NCBI GenBank assembly: GCA_020687605.1
Contig: JAJEQY010000023.1
Span: 1 to 40,289, forward strand
Reading direction: 5' to 3'
DNA length: 40,289 bases
From: Intestinimonas aquisgranensis
Lineage (GTDB): Bacteria > Bacillota > Clostridia > Oscillospirales > Oscillospiraceae
The notes below the pieces were generated by a model. That model did no database searches and had not been told where the DNA came from. It saw only the letters and a list, made by a program, of their open reading frames with translations. The translations under genes and the position numbers were made by a program. This document shows positions 1 to 7,500 of the stretch, piece by piece (positions within the stretch are counted from its first letter, which is position 1; each line of letters opens with the position of its first letter).

Positions 1-23
1 CCCCCCCCCCCCCCCCCCCCCCC
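1..23. repeat. poly-C homopolymer at window start
   Basis: Twenty-three consecutive C residues open the window and run into GC followed by six T. A tract this long is unusual in such a genome. It may be a contig-end or sequencing artefact, or a true homopolymer. The six T just after it could be the U-tract of an upstream terminator whose stem lies outside the window. Confidence 0.9.
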
Positions 24-252
24 GCTTTTTTGATTTCTTCCGTGATGCGAAAAAGTTTTCCACAAACGGTGCAAAAATGTACCGAGAAGTGACCCCTCCG
101 GAAAAGAACGGACCCTTTTCTAAAATAATGCCAAAAAAAGGGCAGAGAAAATCGGCTTCAAAATTACAGTAGAACAAATGTTTTATTGCAAAAAATGGCC
201 GATTTTTCCCGAAATATCTAGGATATTCAGAGAAAAAAGAGGGAATAAACCC
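24..252. other. AT-rich non-coding stretch upstream of the dcw promoter
   Basis: This stretch is clearly richer in A and T than the rest of the window. It holds no credible open reading frame on either strand, no tRNA and no convincing hairpin. Its only role that I can support is as upstream DNA of the mraZ promoter. Confidence 0.6.
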
Positions 253-281
253 TTGCAATTTTGGGGCGGAACCATTATACT
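253..281 (+). promoter_or_regulatory. sigma-A promoter of the dcw cluster (PmraZ)
   Basis: A -35 TTGCAA at 253-258 and a -10 TATACT at 276-281 are separated by exactly 17 bp. The -10 matches the consensus at five of six positions. Transcription would start near 288, just before the MraZ boxes. The same TTGCAA -35 with a 17-bp spacer recurs before corA and gdhA. Confidence 0.75.
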
Positions 282-290
282 GGAACTACT

Positions 291-330
291 GGTGGAGCGA
301 AATGGAGTAAAGTAGAGCGAAATGGAGGGA
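291..330 (+). promoter_or_regulatory. four tandem 10-bp MraZ boxes
   Basis: Four decamers follow one another without gaps: GGTGGAGCGA, AATGGAGTAA, AGTAGAGCGA and AATGGAGGGA. Each carries a TGGAG-like core (TAGAG in the third) in helical phase. MraZ is known to bind tandem TGGG/TGGAG-type repeats at 10-bp spacing just downstream of its own promoter. The last box runs into the GGAGGGAGGGG ribosome site of mraZ, so bound MraZ would cover the transcription start and the RBS DNA. Confidence 0.8.
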
Positions 331-340
331 GGGGCACAGC

Positions 341-763
341 TTGGGCAGCGTGACCGGCACCTATGAACACAGTGTCGACGCCAAGGGCCGGCTGTTTATC
401 CCCGCCAAGCTCCGGGAGGAGTTGGGCGAGACCTTCTATCTGGCCATGGGCGTGGATACCTGCCTGGCCATCTACCCTCAGGAGAGCTGGGACCGCTTTA
501 CGGAGAAATTCTCCTCCCTGCCCATTAGCAAATCAAAAGCCATGCGCTCTCTGTTTGCCAACGCGGTGAAATGCGTTCCGGACAGCCAGGGGCGTATTGT
601 CATCCCCCAGCGGCTGCGGACGTACGCTGACCTGGGGAAGGACGTGGTAATCATCGGCGTCCACGACCGGGCGGAGATCTGGAGCGCGGAGCGCTGGAAC
701 GCCGAGGAGGAGGAAATGACGCCCGAGAAGATGGCGGCGCTCATGGATTCCCTGGAGCTGTAA
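341..763 (+). CDS. mraZ: transcriptional regulator MraZ
   Basis: MraZ is the DNA-binding autoregulator of the dcw cluster; it forms an oligomeric ring and represses its own promoter. The 140-residue length is typical. Two AbrB/SpoVT-type half-domains are visible, each with the family signature: DAKGRLFIPAKLRE near residues 13-26 and DSQGRIVIPQRLR near residues 81-93. I chose the TTG at 341 because GGAGGGAGGGG lies 6 nt upstream; an in-frame GTG at 350 is the alternative. It is the first gene of the cluster, 21 nt before rsmH, and sits directly behind four MraZ boxes, which supports autoregulation. Confidence 0.95.
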   Translation: MGSVTGTYEHSVDAKGRLFIPAKLREELGETFYLAMGVDTCLAIYPQESWDRFTEKFSSLPISKSKAMRSLFANAVKCVPDSQGRIVIPQRLRTYADLGKDVVIIGVHDRAEIWSAERWNAEEEEMTPEKMAALMDSLEL

Positions 764-784
764 GACAGAGGGAGGCGTGCCGCC

Positions 785-1717
785 GTGACCTATATCCACA
801 AGCCGGTGCTCCTGCAGGAGTGCCTGGAGGGCCTGAAGATCCGCCCAGATGGAATCTATGTGGACGGGACACTGGGCCGGGCGGGCCACTCCCGGGAGAT
901 CGTCTCCCGTCTGACCACCGGTCGGCTCATCTGCATCGACCGGGACCAGGCTGCTCTGGATGCGGCGGAGGACAGGCTCGCCGGACATATGGACAAGGTG
1001 AAGCTCATCCACGGCAACTTCGGCGATTTGGCCGAATTGCTGGACGAGCGGGGAATTTCCGGAGTGGACGGCATGCTCTTCGACCTGGGGGTGTCCTCCC
1101 CTCAGCTGGATGACCCGGAGCGCGGCTTTTCCTATATGCACGACGCGCCGCTGGACATGCGGATGGACCGCTCCGAGGCCCTCACCGCCCACACGGTGGT
1201 GAATGAGTGGTCCCAGGAGGAGTTAAGACGGATCCTGTGGCAGTATGGTGAGGAGCGGTATGCCCCTCAAATTTCTGCTGCCATCGTGCGTCGGCGGGCA
1301 GAGGCGCCCATCGGCACTACGCTGGAGCTGGTGGATGTGATTCGTAGCGCCATGCCTGCGCAGGCCCTGCGTGAGAAGCAGCACCCGGCTAAACGGAGCT
1401 TTCAGGCCATCCGCATTGCCGTCAACGATGAGCTTGCCGCCGTGGACCGGATGCTCCGGGCAGCGGTGCCCCGGCTCTCGCCGGGTGGACGGCTGTGTGT
1501 CATCTCCTTCCATTCCCTGGAGGACCGCATTGTGAAAAACGCCCTGGCGGAATTCGCCAAGGGCTGTACCTGTCCGCCGGACTTCCCGGTGTGCGTGTGC
1601 GGCAAGAAGCCGCAGATCACGCTGACGCCCCGGAAGCCCATATTGCCCACAGCGGAAGAGATTGAGGAAAATCCCCGTGCCCGCAGTGCCAAGCTGCGGG
1701 TGGCGGAGAAGCGATAG
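785..1717 (+). CDS. rsmH: 16S rRNA (cytosine(1402)-N4)-methyltransferase RsmH
   Basis: RsmH (MraW) methylates N4 of C1402 in the 16S rRNA decoding centre using S-adenosylmethionine. The 310-residue product has the SAM-binding DGTLGRAGHS motif at residues 27-36, the FDLGVSSPQLD motif, the RGFSY segment and the conserved ISFHSLEDRIVK near the C-terminus. The start is GTG at 785 behind a GGGAGGCG ribosome site. It follows mraZ by 21 nt, the usual order in dcw clusters. Nothing in it is odd. Confidence 0.97.
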   Translation: MTYIHKPVLLQECLEGLKIRPDGIYVDGTLGRAGHSREIVSRLTTGRLICIDRDQAALDAAEDRLAGHMDKVKLIHGNFGDLAELLDERGISGVDGMLFDLGVSSPQLDDPERGFSYMHDAPLDMRMDRSEALTAHTVVNEWSQEELRRILWQYGEERYAPQISAAIVRRRAEAPIGTTLELVDVIRSAMPAQALREKQHPAKRSFQAIRIAVNDELAAVDRMLRAAVPRLSPGGRLCVISFHSLEDRIVKNALAEFAKGCTCPPDFPVCVCGKKPQITLTPRKPILPTAEEIEENPRARSAKLRVAEKR

Positions 1718-1741
1718 AGAGGCGCCCCAGAGGGGGCGGGA

Positions 1742-1758
1742 GGGAGCGCTGCGCTCCC
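1742..1758 (+). repeat. 7-bp hairpin between rsmH and ftsL
   Basis: GGGAGCG, a CTG loop and CGCTCCC form a perfect 7-bp stem at 1742-1758. No T-run follows, so it is not a standard terminator. It could pause polymerase or stabilise mRNA between two cotranscribed genes. Confidence 0.5.
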
Positions 1759-1785
1759 AACACGAAAGAGATTGGAGTGACCTGC

Positions 1786-2343
1786 ATGGCGAGCGCTGCG
1801 GCCAGGAGAAAAAGCAGATACGACCACCCGCGTGGTACCTATGGAAACCTGGCCTATGCCCAGCCCGCCGCCCGTCCTCTGGAGCGAGGCGGGTCTGAGG
1901 TCCTTCGTCCCCAGCCCAAGGTCCGTCCCAGAGAGCGGGCCCTCACCCGGCCCAAGGTACGGGTCCGGGAGGCGGGGCAGATCTCCGTTTTCGCGGTGGT
2001 GGGCTTCCTGGCGGTAGGTGTCTTTGCCGTGCTGCTTATGCTGAGCACCGTGCAGCTCACCATGGTCAGTGACGAGGTGGTCTCCCTGCGGAGCGAGCTC
2101 TCCGACCTTCAGAGTGAAGAGGCCAAGCTCATGGCCCAGTACGAGCTGGCCTTTGACCCCAGCACCATCGAAGAAAAGGTGACCGCTGACGGGAGCATGG
2201 TCAAGCCCGCGGCGGGACAGATCTATACCCTGGATCTCTCCGAAGCCGACAGTGTGGTCCACTACGACCAGGAAAGCACGGGCACGGGTTTCCTGGCTAC
2301 GGTGCAGGGGATGATCGACAGCGCACTGTCATATTTCCGCTGA
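1786..2343 (+). CDS. ftsL: FtsL-like septum-formation protein
   Basis: FtsL is a bitopic division protein that joins FtsB/DivIC and FtsQ/DivIB and helps activate the FtsW-PBP septal synthase. The 185-residue product has a basic cytoplasmic N-terminus (about residues 1-64), one membrane segment (about 66-90), then a heptad-like coil (about 92-122) and an extracellular tail. FtsL is recognised by this topology and by position rather than by sequence. The ATG at 1786 has GGAG 8 nt upstream; a GTG at 1777 has no spacing for a ribosome site. It sits between rsmH and the PBP gene, the standard ftsL position. The soluble tail is longer than usual. Confidence 0.8.
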   Translation: MASAAARRKSRYDHPRGTYGNLAYAQPAARPLERGGSEVLRPQPKVRPRERALTRPKVRVREAGQISVFAVVGFLAVGVFAVLLMLSTVQLTMVSDEVVSLRSELSDLQSEEAKLMAQYELAFDPSTIEEKVTADGSMVKPAAGQIYTLDLSEADSVVHYDQESTGTGFLATVQGMIDSALSYFR

Positions 2344-2381
2344 ACCCACGCATACAGTGGGAGAGAAGCGGGCCATAGAGA

Positions 2382-2427
2382 GAACAAAAGGGCGTAAGAA
2401 AACAGAGCTTTTCTTACGCCCTTGTTC
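2382..2427 (+). repeat. strong intra-operon hairpin between ftsL and the PBP gene
   Basis: The arms GGGCGTAAGAAAA (2390-2402) and TTTTCTTACGCCC (2409-2421) pair perfectly over 13 bp around a CAGAGC loop. A further 6 bp (GAACAA 2382-2387 with TTGTTC 2422-2427) extend the stem beyond a 2-nt AA bulge. No T-run follows on either strand. Possible roles are transcript processing, stabilisation or attenuation; it could also be a remnant of a small palindromic repeat. GCGTAAGG recurs just downstream at the RBS. Confidence 0.8.
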
Positions 2428-2453
2428 ATCATCCAGAGCGTAAGGAGACCAGA

Positions 2454-4883
2454 ATGGCACAGAAAGAGCGCAAAAACAATACAGGCGGTACCGACCGCCG
2501 CCAGAACCGCACCATCCTGGGGCGCACCATCTTCCTCATGGTGGTGTTCGGGGTGCTGGCCTTTGTCCCCCTGCTGTGGAAGCTGTGGCAGATCCAGATC
2601 GTGGACTACCGCTTCTACCAGGAGAAGGCCATCAGTCAGCAGACCAGAGACATGCTGGTCACCGCCCCCAGAGGGACCATCTATGACTCTCAGGGGAATA
2701 TTCTGGCGGTCTCCACCGACGTCTACAATGTGGTCATCTCCCCAAAAGACATTCTGGCCGCGGAGGAGACCAAGGCCGAGTCGGGGGAGAAGAAGGCCGC
2801 CAAGGGCGACGAGCTCACCGACGCTGAGAGTGCCGCCATGGCTGGCCGGTACCAGGAGTTCGTGGCCGAGGGCCTGGCGGAGATCCTGGGAATGGAGACC
2901 GACACCATCCTCAAGCGCATGGAGAACACGGCCTCCCAGTATGAGGTGCTCCAGTGGCGGGTGGATGACGACGTCTCCACCGCCGTGCGCACCTTCCAGG
3001 AGGAAAACGGCCTCTATCCCGGCGTCTACCTCCTGCCCGATACCAAGCGGGTCTACCCTTACAGCTCCCTGGCCGCCCAGGTCATCGGCTGGGTCAATGT
3101 CAATGATGGCAACCGGGGCGCTTACGGCATCGAGGCCAAATATGAGGACCAGCTGGCCGGAGAGCCGGGCCGGGTGGTCACCGCCAAGAAAAACGACGGC
3201 ACAGAGATGCTCTCCAGCTATGAGAGCTACGTGGATGCCCAGCCCGGTCTCAACGTTCAGCTCACCATTGACGCCACCATCCAGAGCTATTGCGAAAAGG
3301 CCCTGGCCGACGGCATCACCTCTTATGAGGTCCGCAATGGCGGCTTCTGTATTGTCATGAATCCCAAGACGGGGGCCATCCTGGCTATGGCCTCTTCTCC
3401 CAACTACGACCTCAACCAGCCCCGGAGTGTCACCGATCCGGTCCTGGCATCCTATCTGGAGAAGGTCCAGAACGACCCCTCCGCCAGCGAGGACGCCTAT
3501 GCCGAGGCCCTTCAGGAGGCACAGTACACCCAGTGGACCAACCGGGCAGTCACCGATACCTATGAGCCCGGCTCCACCTTTAAGATCATGGTCCTGGCCG
3601 CAGCCCTGGAGGAGGGTGTGGTCAATGAAAACTCTCACTTCTACTGCCCCGGTTACAAGATCGTGGCTGACCGGCGCATCAGCTGCTCCAAGCATGAGGG
3701 CCATGGGGACCAGACTTTGGCTCAGGCGGTGGCCAACTCCTGTAACCCTGCCTTCATCGAGATCGGGCAGGCCCTGGGGGCGGAGAAGTTCTATCAGTAC
3801 CTGCTGGATTTCGGTATCATCGGCAAGACGGGCATTGACATCCAGGGGGAGGCCGACAATACCAATCTGGTGTGGACCCACGACTACTTCACCGGCATCT
3901 ACGGCGAGGTCTCCCTGGCCACCGCCTCCTTCGGCCAGACCTTCCGTCTCACCCCCATCCAGCTCATCACAGCCGCCAGTGCCGCCGTCAACGGCGGCCA
4001 CCTGATGCAGCCCTATGTGGTGCAGGCCCTCACCGACCAGGACGGCAACGTGGTGGAGCAGACTGAGCCCACCGAGGTCCGGCAGGTGGTCAGTGAATCC
4101 ACCTCCGCCATGGTCCGGGAGATGCTCTACGGCGTGGTCAACGGCGGCACCGGTAAAAACGCCAACGTGGAGGGCTACCGCATTGGCGGCAAGACGGGTA
4201 CCTCCGAAAAGCGAGACGAGGACACCGGCGACCTCATCGTCTCCTTCCTGGGCGTGGCCCCCGCCGACGACCCCCAGATCGTGGTCCTCATCGCCTTCGA
4301 CAGCCCCACCCCCGTGGTGCCGGGCAGTGACTACACCTCTCACGGCTTCTACATCAGCGGCGGCAACATGGGCGCCCTGTCCGCCGGTTCCCTCATCGCC
4401 GACATCCTGGACTATCTGGGTGTGGAAAAGGTATACAGTGACAGCTCCTATGCCGATGTGGTGGTGCCCAACGCCGTGGGCCTGAGCCAGGCCGACGCCA
4501 TCAAGCTCCTGCAGTCCAAGGGCCTGGGTTACCGGGTGGTGGGCGACGGCGCCGCCGTCACCGATCAGCTCCCCGCCCAGGGCGTCTCCATCCCGGGCAA
4601 GAGCGAAGTGGTCCTGTACCTGGGTGCCGAAAAGCCCACGGAGCAGGTCTCCGTCCCCGACCTCACCCGCATGACGGCGTCGGCGGCGGAGCAGGCGCTG
4701 GAAAAGCTGGGCCTGTATATGCGGCCCATCGGCGTCACTGACTATTCCGATACCACCATCGCTACCGAACAATCCATCGCGGCGGGTACCATGGTAGACC
4801 CGGGCACCGTGGTGGAGGTCCACTTCATGGATACTGCGGTGCAGGATTACGCCGCCAACGGAAACATCTCCAACATCCATTGA
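2454..4883 (+). CDS. class B penicillin-binding protein (FtsI/SpoVD type) with two PASTA domains
   Basis: This transpeptidase cross-links septal or spore peptidoglycan made by the partner SEDS polymerase FtsW/SpoVE. The 809-residue product has an N-terminal membrane anchor (about residues 22-45), a PBP dimerisation domain, and a transpeptidase domain with S374-T-F-K377, S429-C-N431 and K580-T-G. Two PASTA domains follow at roughly residues 670-730 and 735-795. Class B PBPs in Clostridia dcw clusters are annotated ftsI, pbpB or spoVD; a C-terminal PASTA is typical of SpoVD and pbpB, and the sequence alone does not decide the role. AAGGAG lies shortly before the ATG. murE starts 16 nt after the stop. 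Confidence 0.93.
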   Translation: MAQKERKNNTGGTDRRQNRTILGRTIFLMVVFGVLAFVPLLWKLWQIQIVDYRFYQEKAISQQTRDMLVTAPRGTIYDSQGNILAVSTDVYNVVISPKDILAAEETKAESGEKKAAKGDELTDAESAAMAGRYQEFVAEGLAEILGMETDTILKRMENTASQYEVLQWRVDDDVSTAVRTFQEENGLYPGVYLLPDTKRVYPYSSLAAQVIGWVNVNDGNRGAYGIEAKYEDQLAGEPGRVVTAKKNDGTEMLSSYESYVDAQPGLNVQLTIDATIQSYCEKALADGITSYEVRNGGFCIVMNPKTGAILAMASSPNYDLNQPRSVTDPVLASYLEKVQNDPSASEDAYAEALQEAQYTQWTNRAVTDTYEPGSTFKIMVLAAALEEGVVNENSHFYCPGYKIVADRRISCSKHEGHGDQTLAQAVANSCNPAFIEIGQALGAEKFYQYLLDFGIIGKTGIDIQGEADNTNLVWTHDYFTGIYGEVSLATASFGQTFRLTPIQLITAASAAVNGGHLMQPYVVQALTDQDGNVVEQTEPTEVRQVVSESTSAMVREMLYGVVNGGTGKNANVEGYRIGGKTGTSEKRDEDTGDLIVSFLGVAPADDPQIVVLIAFDSPTPVVPGSDYTSHGFYISGGNMGALSAGSLIADILDYLGVEKVYSDSSYADVVVPNAVGLSQADAIKLLQSKGLGYRVVGDGAAVTDQLPAQGVSIPGKSEVVLYLGAEKPTEQVSVPDLTRMTASAAEQALEKLGLYMRPIGVTDYSDTTIATEQSIAAGTMVDPGTVVEVHFMDTAVQDYAANGNISNIH

Positions 4884-4899
4884 GTGAGGGAGGCGCGTC

Positions 4900-6369
4900 A
4901 TGCGACTGGAGGAGCTGCTGAAGGGAGTGCCCCTGACGGGCGGGACGTGGAAAGATGACACGGAGATCACCGGCATCAGCTACGACACCCGCACCATAGC
5001 GCCGGGGAACCTCTTCGCGGCCCTGCCGGGCTACAAGGCCGACGGTCAGGACTTCATCACCGAGGCGTTGGAAAAGGGAGCATCGGCGGTCCTCTGCCGC
5101 TGTGCCCCGGACTTTCCGGGTCCCTGGCTGGTGGCTGAGGACCCTAGGGCCGCCCTGGCCCTGATCTCCGCCAACTGGTTCGTCCATCCGGCGGAAAAGC
5201 TCACCTGCGTGGCCGTCACCGGCACCAACGGCAAGACCACCACCACCTATCTCCTGAAGGCGGTGCTGGAGAGTGCGCTGGGGGCCAAGGTGGGCCTCAT
5301 CGGTACCAACCAGAACCTGATCGGGGACCGTGTGCTCCCAGCCAGCCGCACCACCCCGGAGTCCTATGAGCTCCAGGCCCTGCTCCGGGCCATGGTGGGA
5401 GCCGGCTGTACCCATGTGGTGATGGAGGCCTCCTCCATCGCTCTGGACCAGCGGCGGACCTTCGGTATCCGCTTCGCCGCCGGGATCTTCACCAACCTCA
5501 CTGAGGACCATTTGGACTACCACAGTACCATGGAGGCCTACCGGGACGCAAAGGGCCTGCTCTTCAACCAGACCGATCTGGCCGTCCTCAACCTGGACGA
5601 CGAGGCGGGGAGATGGTACGCCGAACACGTTTCCTGTCCCGTTTTCACCTACTCCGAGCGGAGGGACCTGGCCGACCTGGTGTCCAAGAACCTGCGGCTC
5701 TATCCCAGCCATGTGGAGTTTGACGCGGTGGCCCGGAATGCCATTGGCCGGGTTTTCCTGCCCATCCCCGGCGGATTTTCCATCTATAACGCCCTGGGCG
5801 TCATCGCCTGCGCCCTGAATCTGGGCATCGGCATGGAGCGGATTGTCACCGCCCTCCGGTCGGCCCCGGGCGTCAAGGGCAGGGTGGAGGTGGTGCCGGT
5901 ACCGGCGGCCTACACCGTCATCATCGACTACGCCCACACTCCGGATGCCCTGGAGAACATCCTCACCACCGTCCGGGACCTCACCGACCGGCGGGTGCTG
6001 TGTCTCTTCGGCTGCGGTGGCGACCGGGACCGGACCAAGCGGCCGGTGATGGGGGCCATCGCGGCGGATCTGGCTGACCTGGTGGTGGTGACCTCTGACA
6101 ACCCCCGCACCGAGGAGCCGGAGGCCATCATCGGCGACATTCTCCGGGGCATGGACGGAACGGTCACCCCGGTGGTGGTGGAGCCCGACCGGGTAGAGGC
6201 CATCCATAAAGTCCTCACACTGGCTGGTACCGGCGACGTGGTGGTGCTGGCGGGGAAGGGGCACGAGACCTACCAGGAGGTAGGGGAGGAGCGCCGCCAC
6301 CTGGATGAACGGGAAGTGGTGGCTCAGCACTTCGCCCGGCGGGCGACATTTGGGAAAAAAGAGGCCTGA
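4900..6369 (+). CDS. murE: UDP-MurNAc-tripeptide synthetase MurE (meso-DAP type)
   Basis: MurE adds the third amino acid of the stem peptide to UDP-MurNAc-L-Ala-D-Glu in the cytoplasm using ATP. The 489 residues show the Mur-ligase P-loop TGTNGKTTT (107-115), the lysine that is carbamylated in the family (K218 in YRDAKGL), the DYAHTPD segment (343-349) and D400-N-P-R403. DNPR is the established marker for meso-diaminopimelate specificity, so the wall is predicted to be DAP type. The gene follows the PBP by 16 nt. No murF follows, which is unusual. Confidence 0.96.
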   Translation: MRLEELLKGVPLTGGTWKDDTEITGISYDTRTIAPGNLFAALPGYKADGQDFITEALEKGASAVLCRCAPDFPGPWLVAEDPRAALALISANWFVHPAEKLTCVAVTGTNGKTTTTYLLKAVLESALGAKVGLIGTNQNLIGDRVLPASRTTPESYELQALLRAMVGAGCTHVVMEASSIALDQRRTFGIRFAAGIFTNLTEDHLDYHSTMEAYRDAKGLLFNQTDLAVLNLDDEAGRWYAEHVSCPVFTYSERRDLADLVSKNLRLYPSHVEFDAVARNAIGRVFLPIPGGFSIYNALGVIACALNLGIGMERIVTALRSAPGVKGRVEVVPVPAAYTVIIDYAHTPDALENILTTVRDLTDRRVLCLFGCGGDRDRTKRPVMGAIAADLADLVVVTSDNPRTEEPEAIIGDILRGMDGTVTPVVVEPDRVEAIHKVLTLAGTGDVVVLAGKGHETYQEVGEERRHLDEREVVAQHFARRATFGKKEA

Positions 6370-6372
6370 TGT

Positions 6373-6424
6373 CCACAATCTGTGGATTTCTCCGATTGTG
6401 GTTTCCAGTGGGCCGTGATATAAT
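6373..6424 (+). promoter_or_regulatory. internal extended -10 promoter with inverted repeat before mraY
   Basis: A perfect TATAAT at 6419-6424 is preceded by TGA (extended -10). Seventeen bp upstream is TTGTGG (6396-6401) as a weak -35. An 8-bp inverted repeat (CCACAATC 6373-6380, GATTGTGG 6394-6401) overlaps that -35 and could be an operator or a small hairpin. The promoter would give mraY-ftsW-murG-murA their own transcription. Confidence 0.6.
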
Positions 6425-6458
6425 CCCCTTTCGGGACTTTCCCCAGGAGGTTGAAAAT

Positions 6459-7466
6459 ATGAGAATTTTAATTGCCGCGCTCTGTTCCTTTGTGTTGTCG
6501 GCTGTGGCCGGCAAGTTCCTCATCCCCGTACTGCGCCGGATGAAGGCCGGCCAGTCCATCAAGGAAGACGGCCCCACCTGGCACATGTCCAAACAGGGAA
6601 CTCCCACCATGGGCGGACTGATGTTCATCTTTGGAATCCTGGTCACCATTATCCTCATCGGCTGGCCCGACCTGCTCCGGGGGGATTTTCGGGCCCTCTT
6701 TGTCTTCTGCTTCGCCCTGGTCTTCGGTGTCATCGGCTACCTGGACGACTATGAAAAGGTGAAGAAGCGGGAGAACACCGGCCTCACCGCTGGGCCTAAG
6801 TTCCTCCTCCAGCTGGCCGCCGCCATCGCCTTCACCGCCCTGTTGCGGTATTTCGGCTACCTGGCCCCCCACCTCTATATCCCTTTCCTCCAGATCACCA
6901 TTGAGCTGCCCTGGGTGGTCTACATGGCCTTCGCCGCCTTCGTCATGGTGGGCACCGTCAATGCCGTCAACATTACAGACGGTGTGGACGGCCTGAGCTC
7001 CAGCGTCACCCTGCCCGTGGCCGCCTTCTTCTCCGCTGTTGCTTGGTATTGGGGTGTGGCCGACCTGGGCGTCTTCGGCGGCGCCCTGTTTGGCGGTCTG
7101 TGCGCCTTCCTCATCTACAACCACTATCCCGCCAAGGTCTTTATGGGCGACACCGGCTCCCTCTTCCTGGGCGGCGCCGTGTGCGGCCTGGCCTTTGCCT
7201 TCGACATGCCCCTGGTCCTGATCCTGGTGGGCATCGTCTACATCGCCGAGACCCTCTCCGACATCATCCAGGTGGTCTACTTCAAGGCCACCCACGGCAA
7301 GCGCATCTTTAAGATGGCCCCCCTCCACCACCATTTTGAGATGTGCGGGTGGAGCGAGAAGAAGGTGGTGGCCGTCTTTGCCCTGGTGTCCCTGATCTTC
7401 TGCGCCCTGGCCTTTGTGGGTGTGATGGACCGGTACGCCGCTTTCCTGGACGCAAATCTCTTCTAA
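6459..7466 (+). CDS. mraY: phospho-MurNAc-pentapeptide transferase MraY
   Basis: MraY transfers phospho-MurNAc-pentapeptide to undecaprenyl phosphate, giving lipid I at the inner face of the membrane. The 335 residues carry several membrane segments and the family signatures LDDYEKVK, NAVNITDGVDGL, FMGDTGSLFLGG and APLHHHFE. I start at ATG 6459 because AGGAGG lies 8 nt upstream and the product begins MRILIAAL as in relatives; an open frame runs back to 6369 but covers the promoter region. In most dcw clusters murF precedes and murD follows mraY; both are missing here, and ftsW starts 34 nt after the stop. Confidence 0.96.
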   Translation: MRILIAALCSFVLSAVAGKFLIPVLRRMKAGQSIKEDGPTWHMSKQGTPTMGGLMFIFGILVTIILIGWPDLLRGDFRALFVFCFALVFGVIGYLDDYEKVKKRENTGLTAGPKFLLQLAAAIAFTALLRYFGYLAPHLYIPFLQITIELPWVVYMAFAAFVMVGTVNAVNITDGVDGLSSSVTLPVAAFFSAVAWYWGVADLGVFGGALFGGLCAFLIYNHYPAKVFMGDTGSLFLGGAVCGLAFAFDMPLVLILVGIVYIAETLSDIIQVVYFKATHGKRIFKMAPLHHHFEMCGWSEKKVVAVFALVSLIFCALAFVGVMDRYAAFLDANLF

Positions 7467-7500
7467 AATCCTTAATTTTCCCTGAAAGGCAGGAGATCCC

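Noticed and set aside
56..64. DnaA-box-like TTTTCCACA (also near 13551)
   Set aside because: A single site with one mismatch from TTATCCACA, without clustering, an AT-rich unwinding region or dnaA nearby; chance is enough.
2262..4976. A 904-codon open frame on the minus strand across the PBP gene
   Set aside because: It is antisense to a gene with clear catalytic motifs, is rich in His, Gly, Val and Leu as GC-rich shadows are, has no RBS and matches no family I know.
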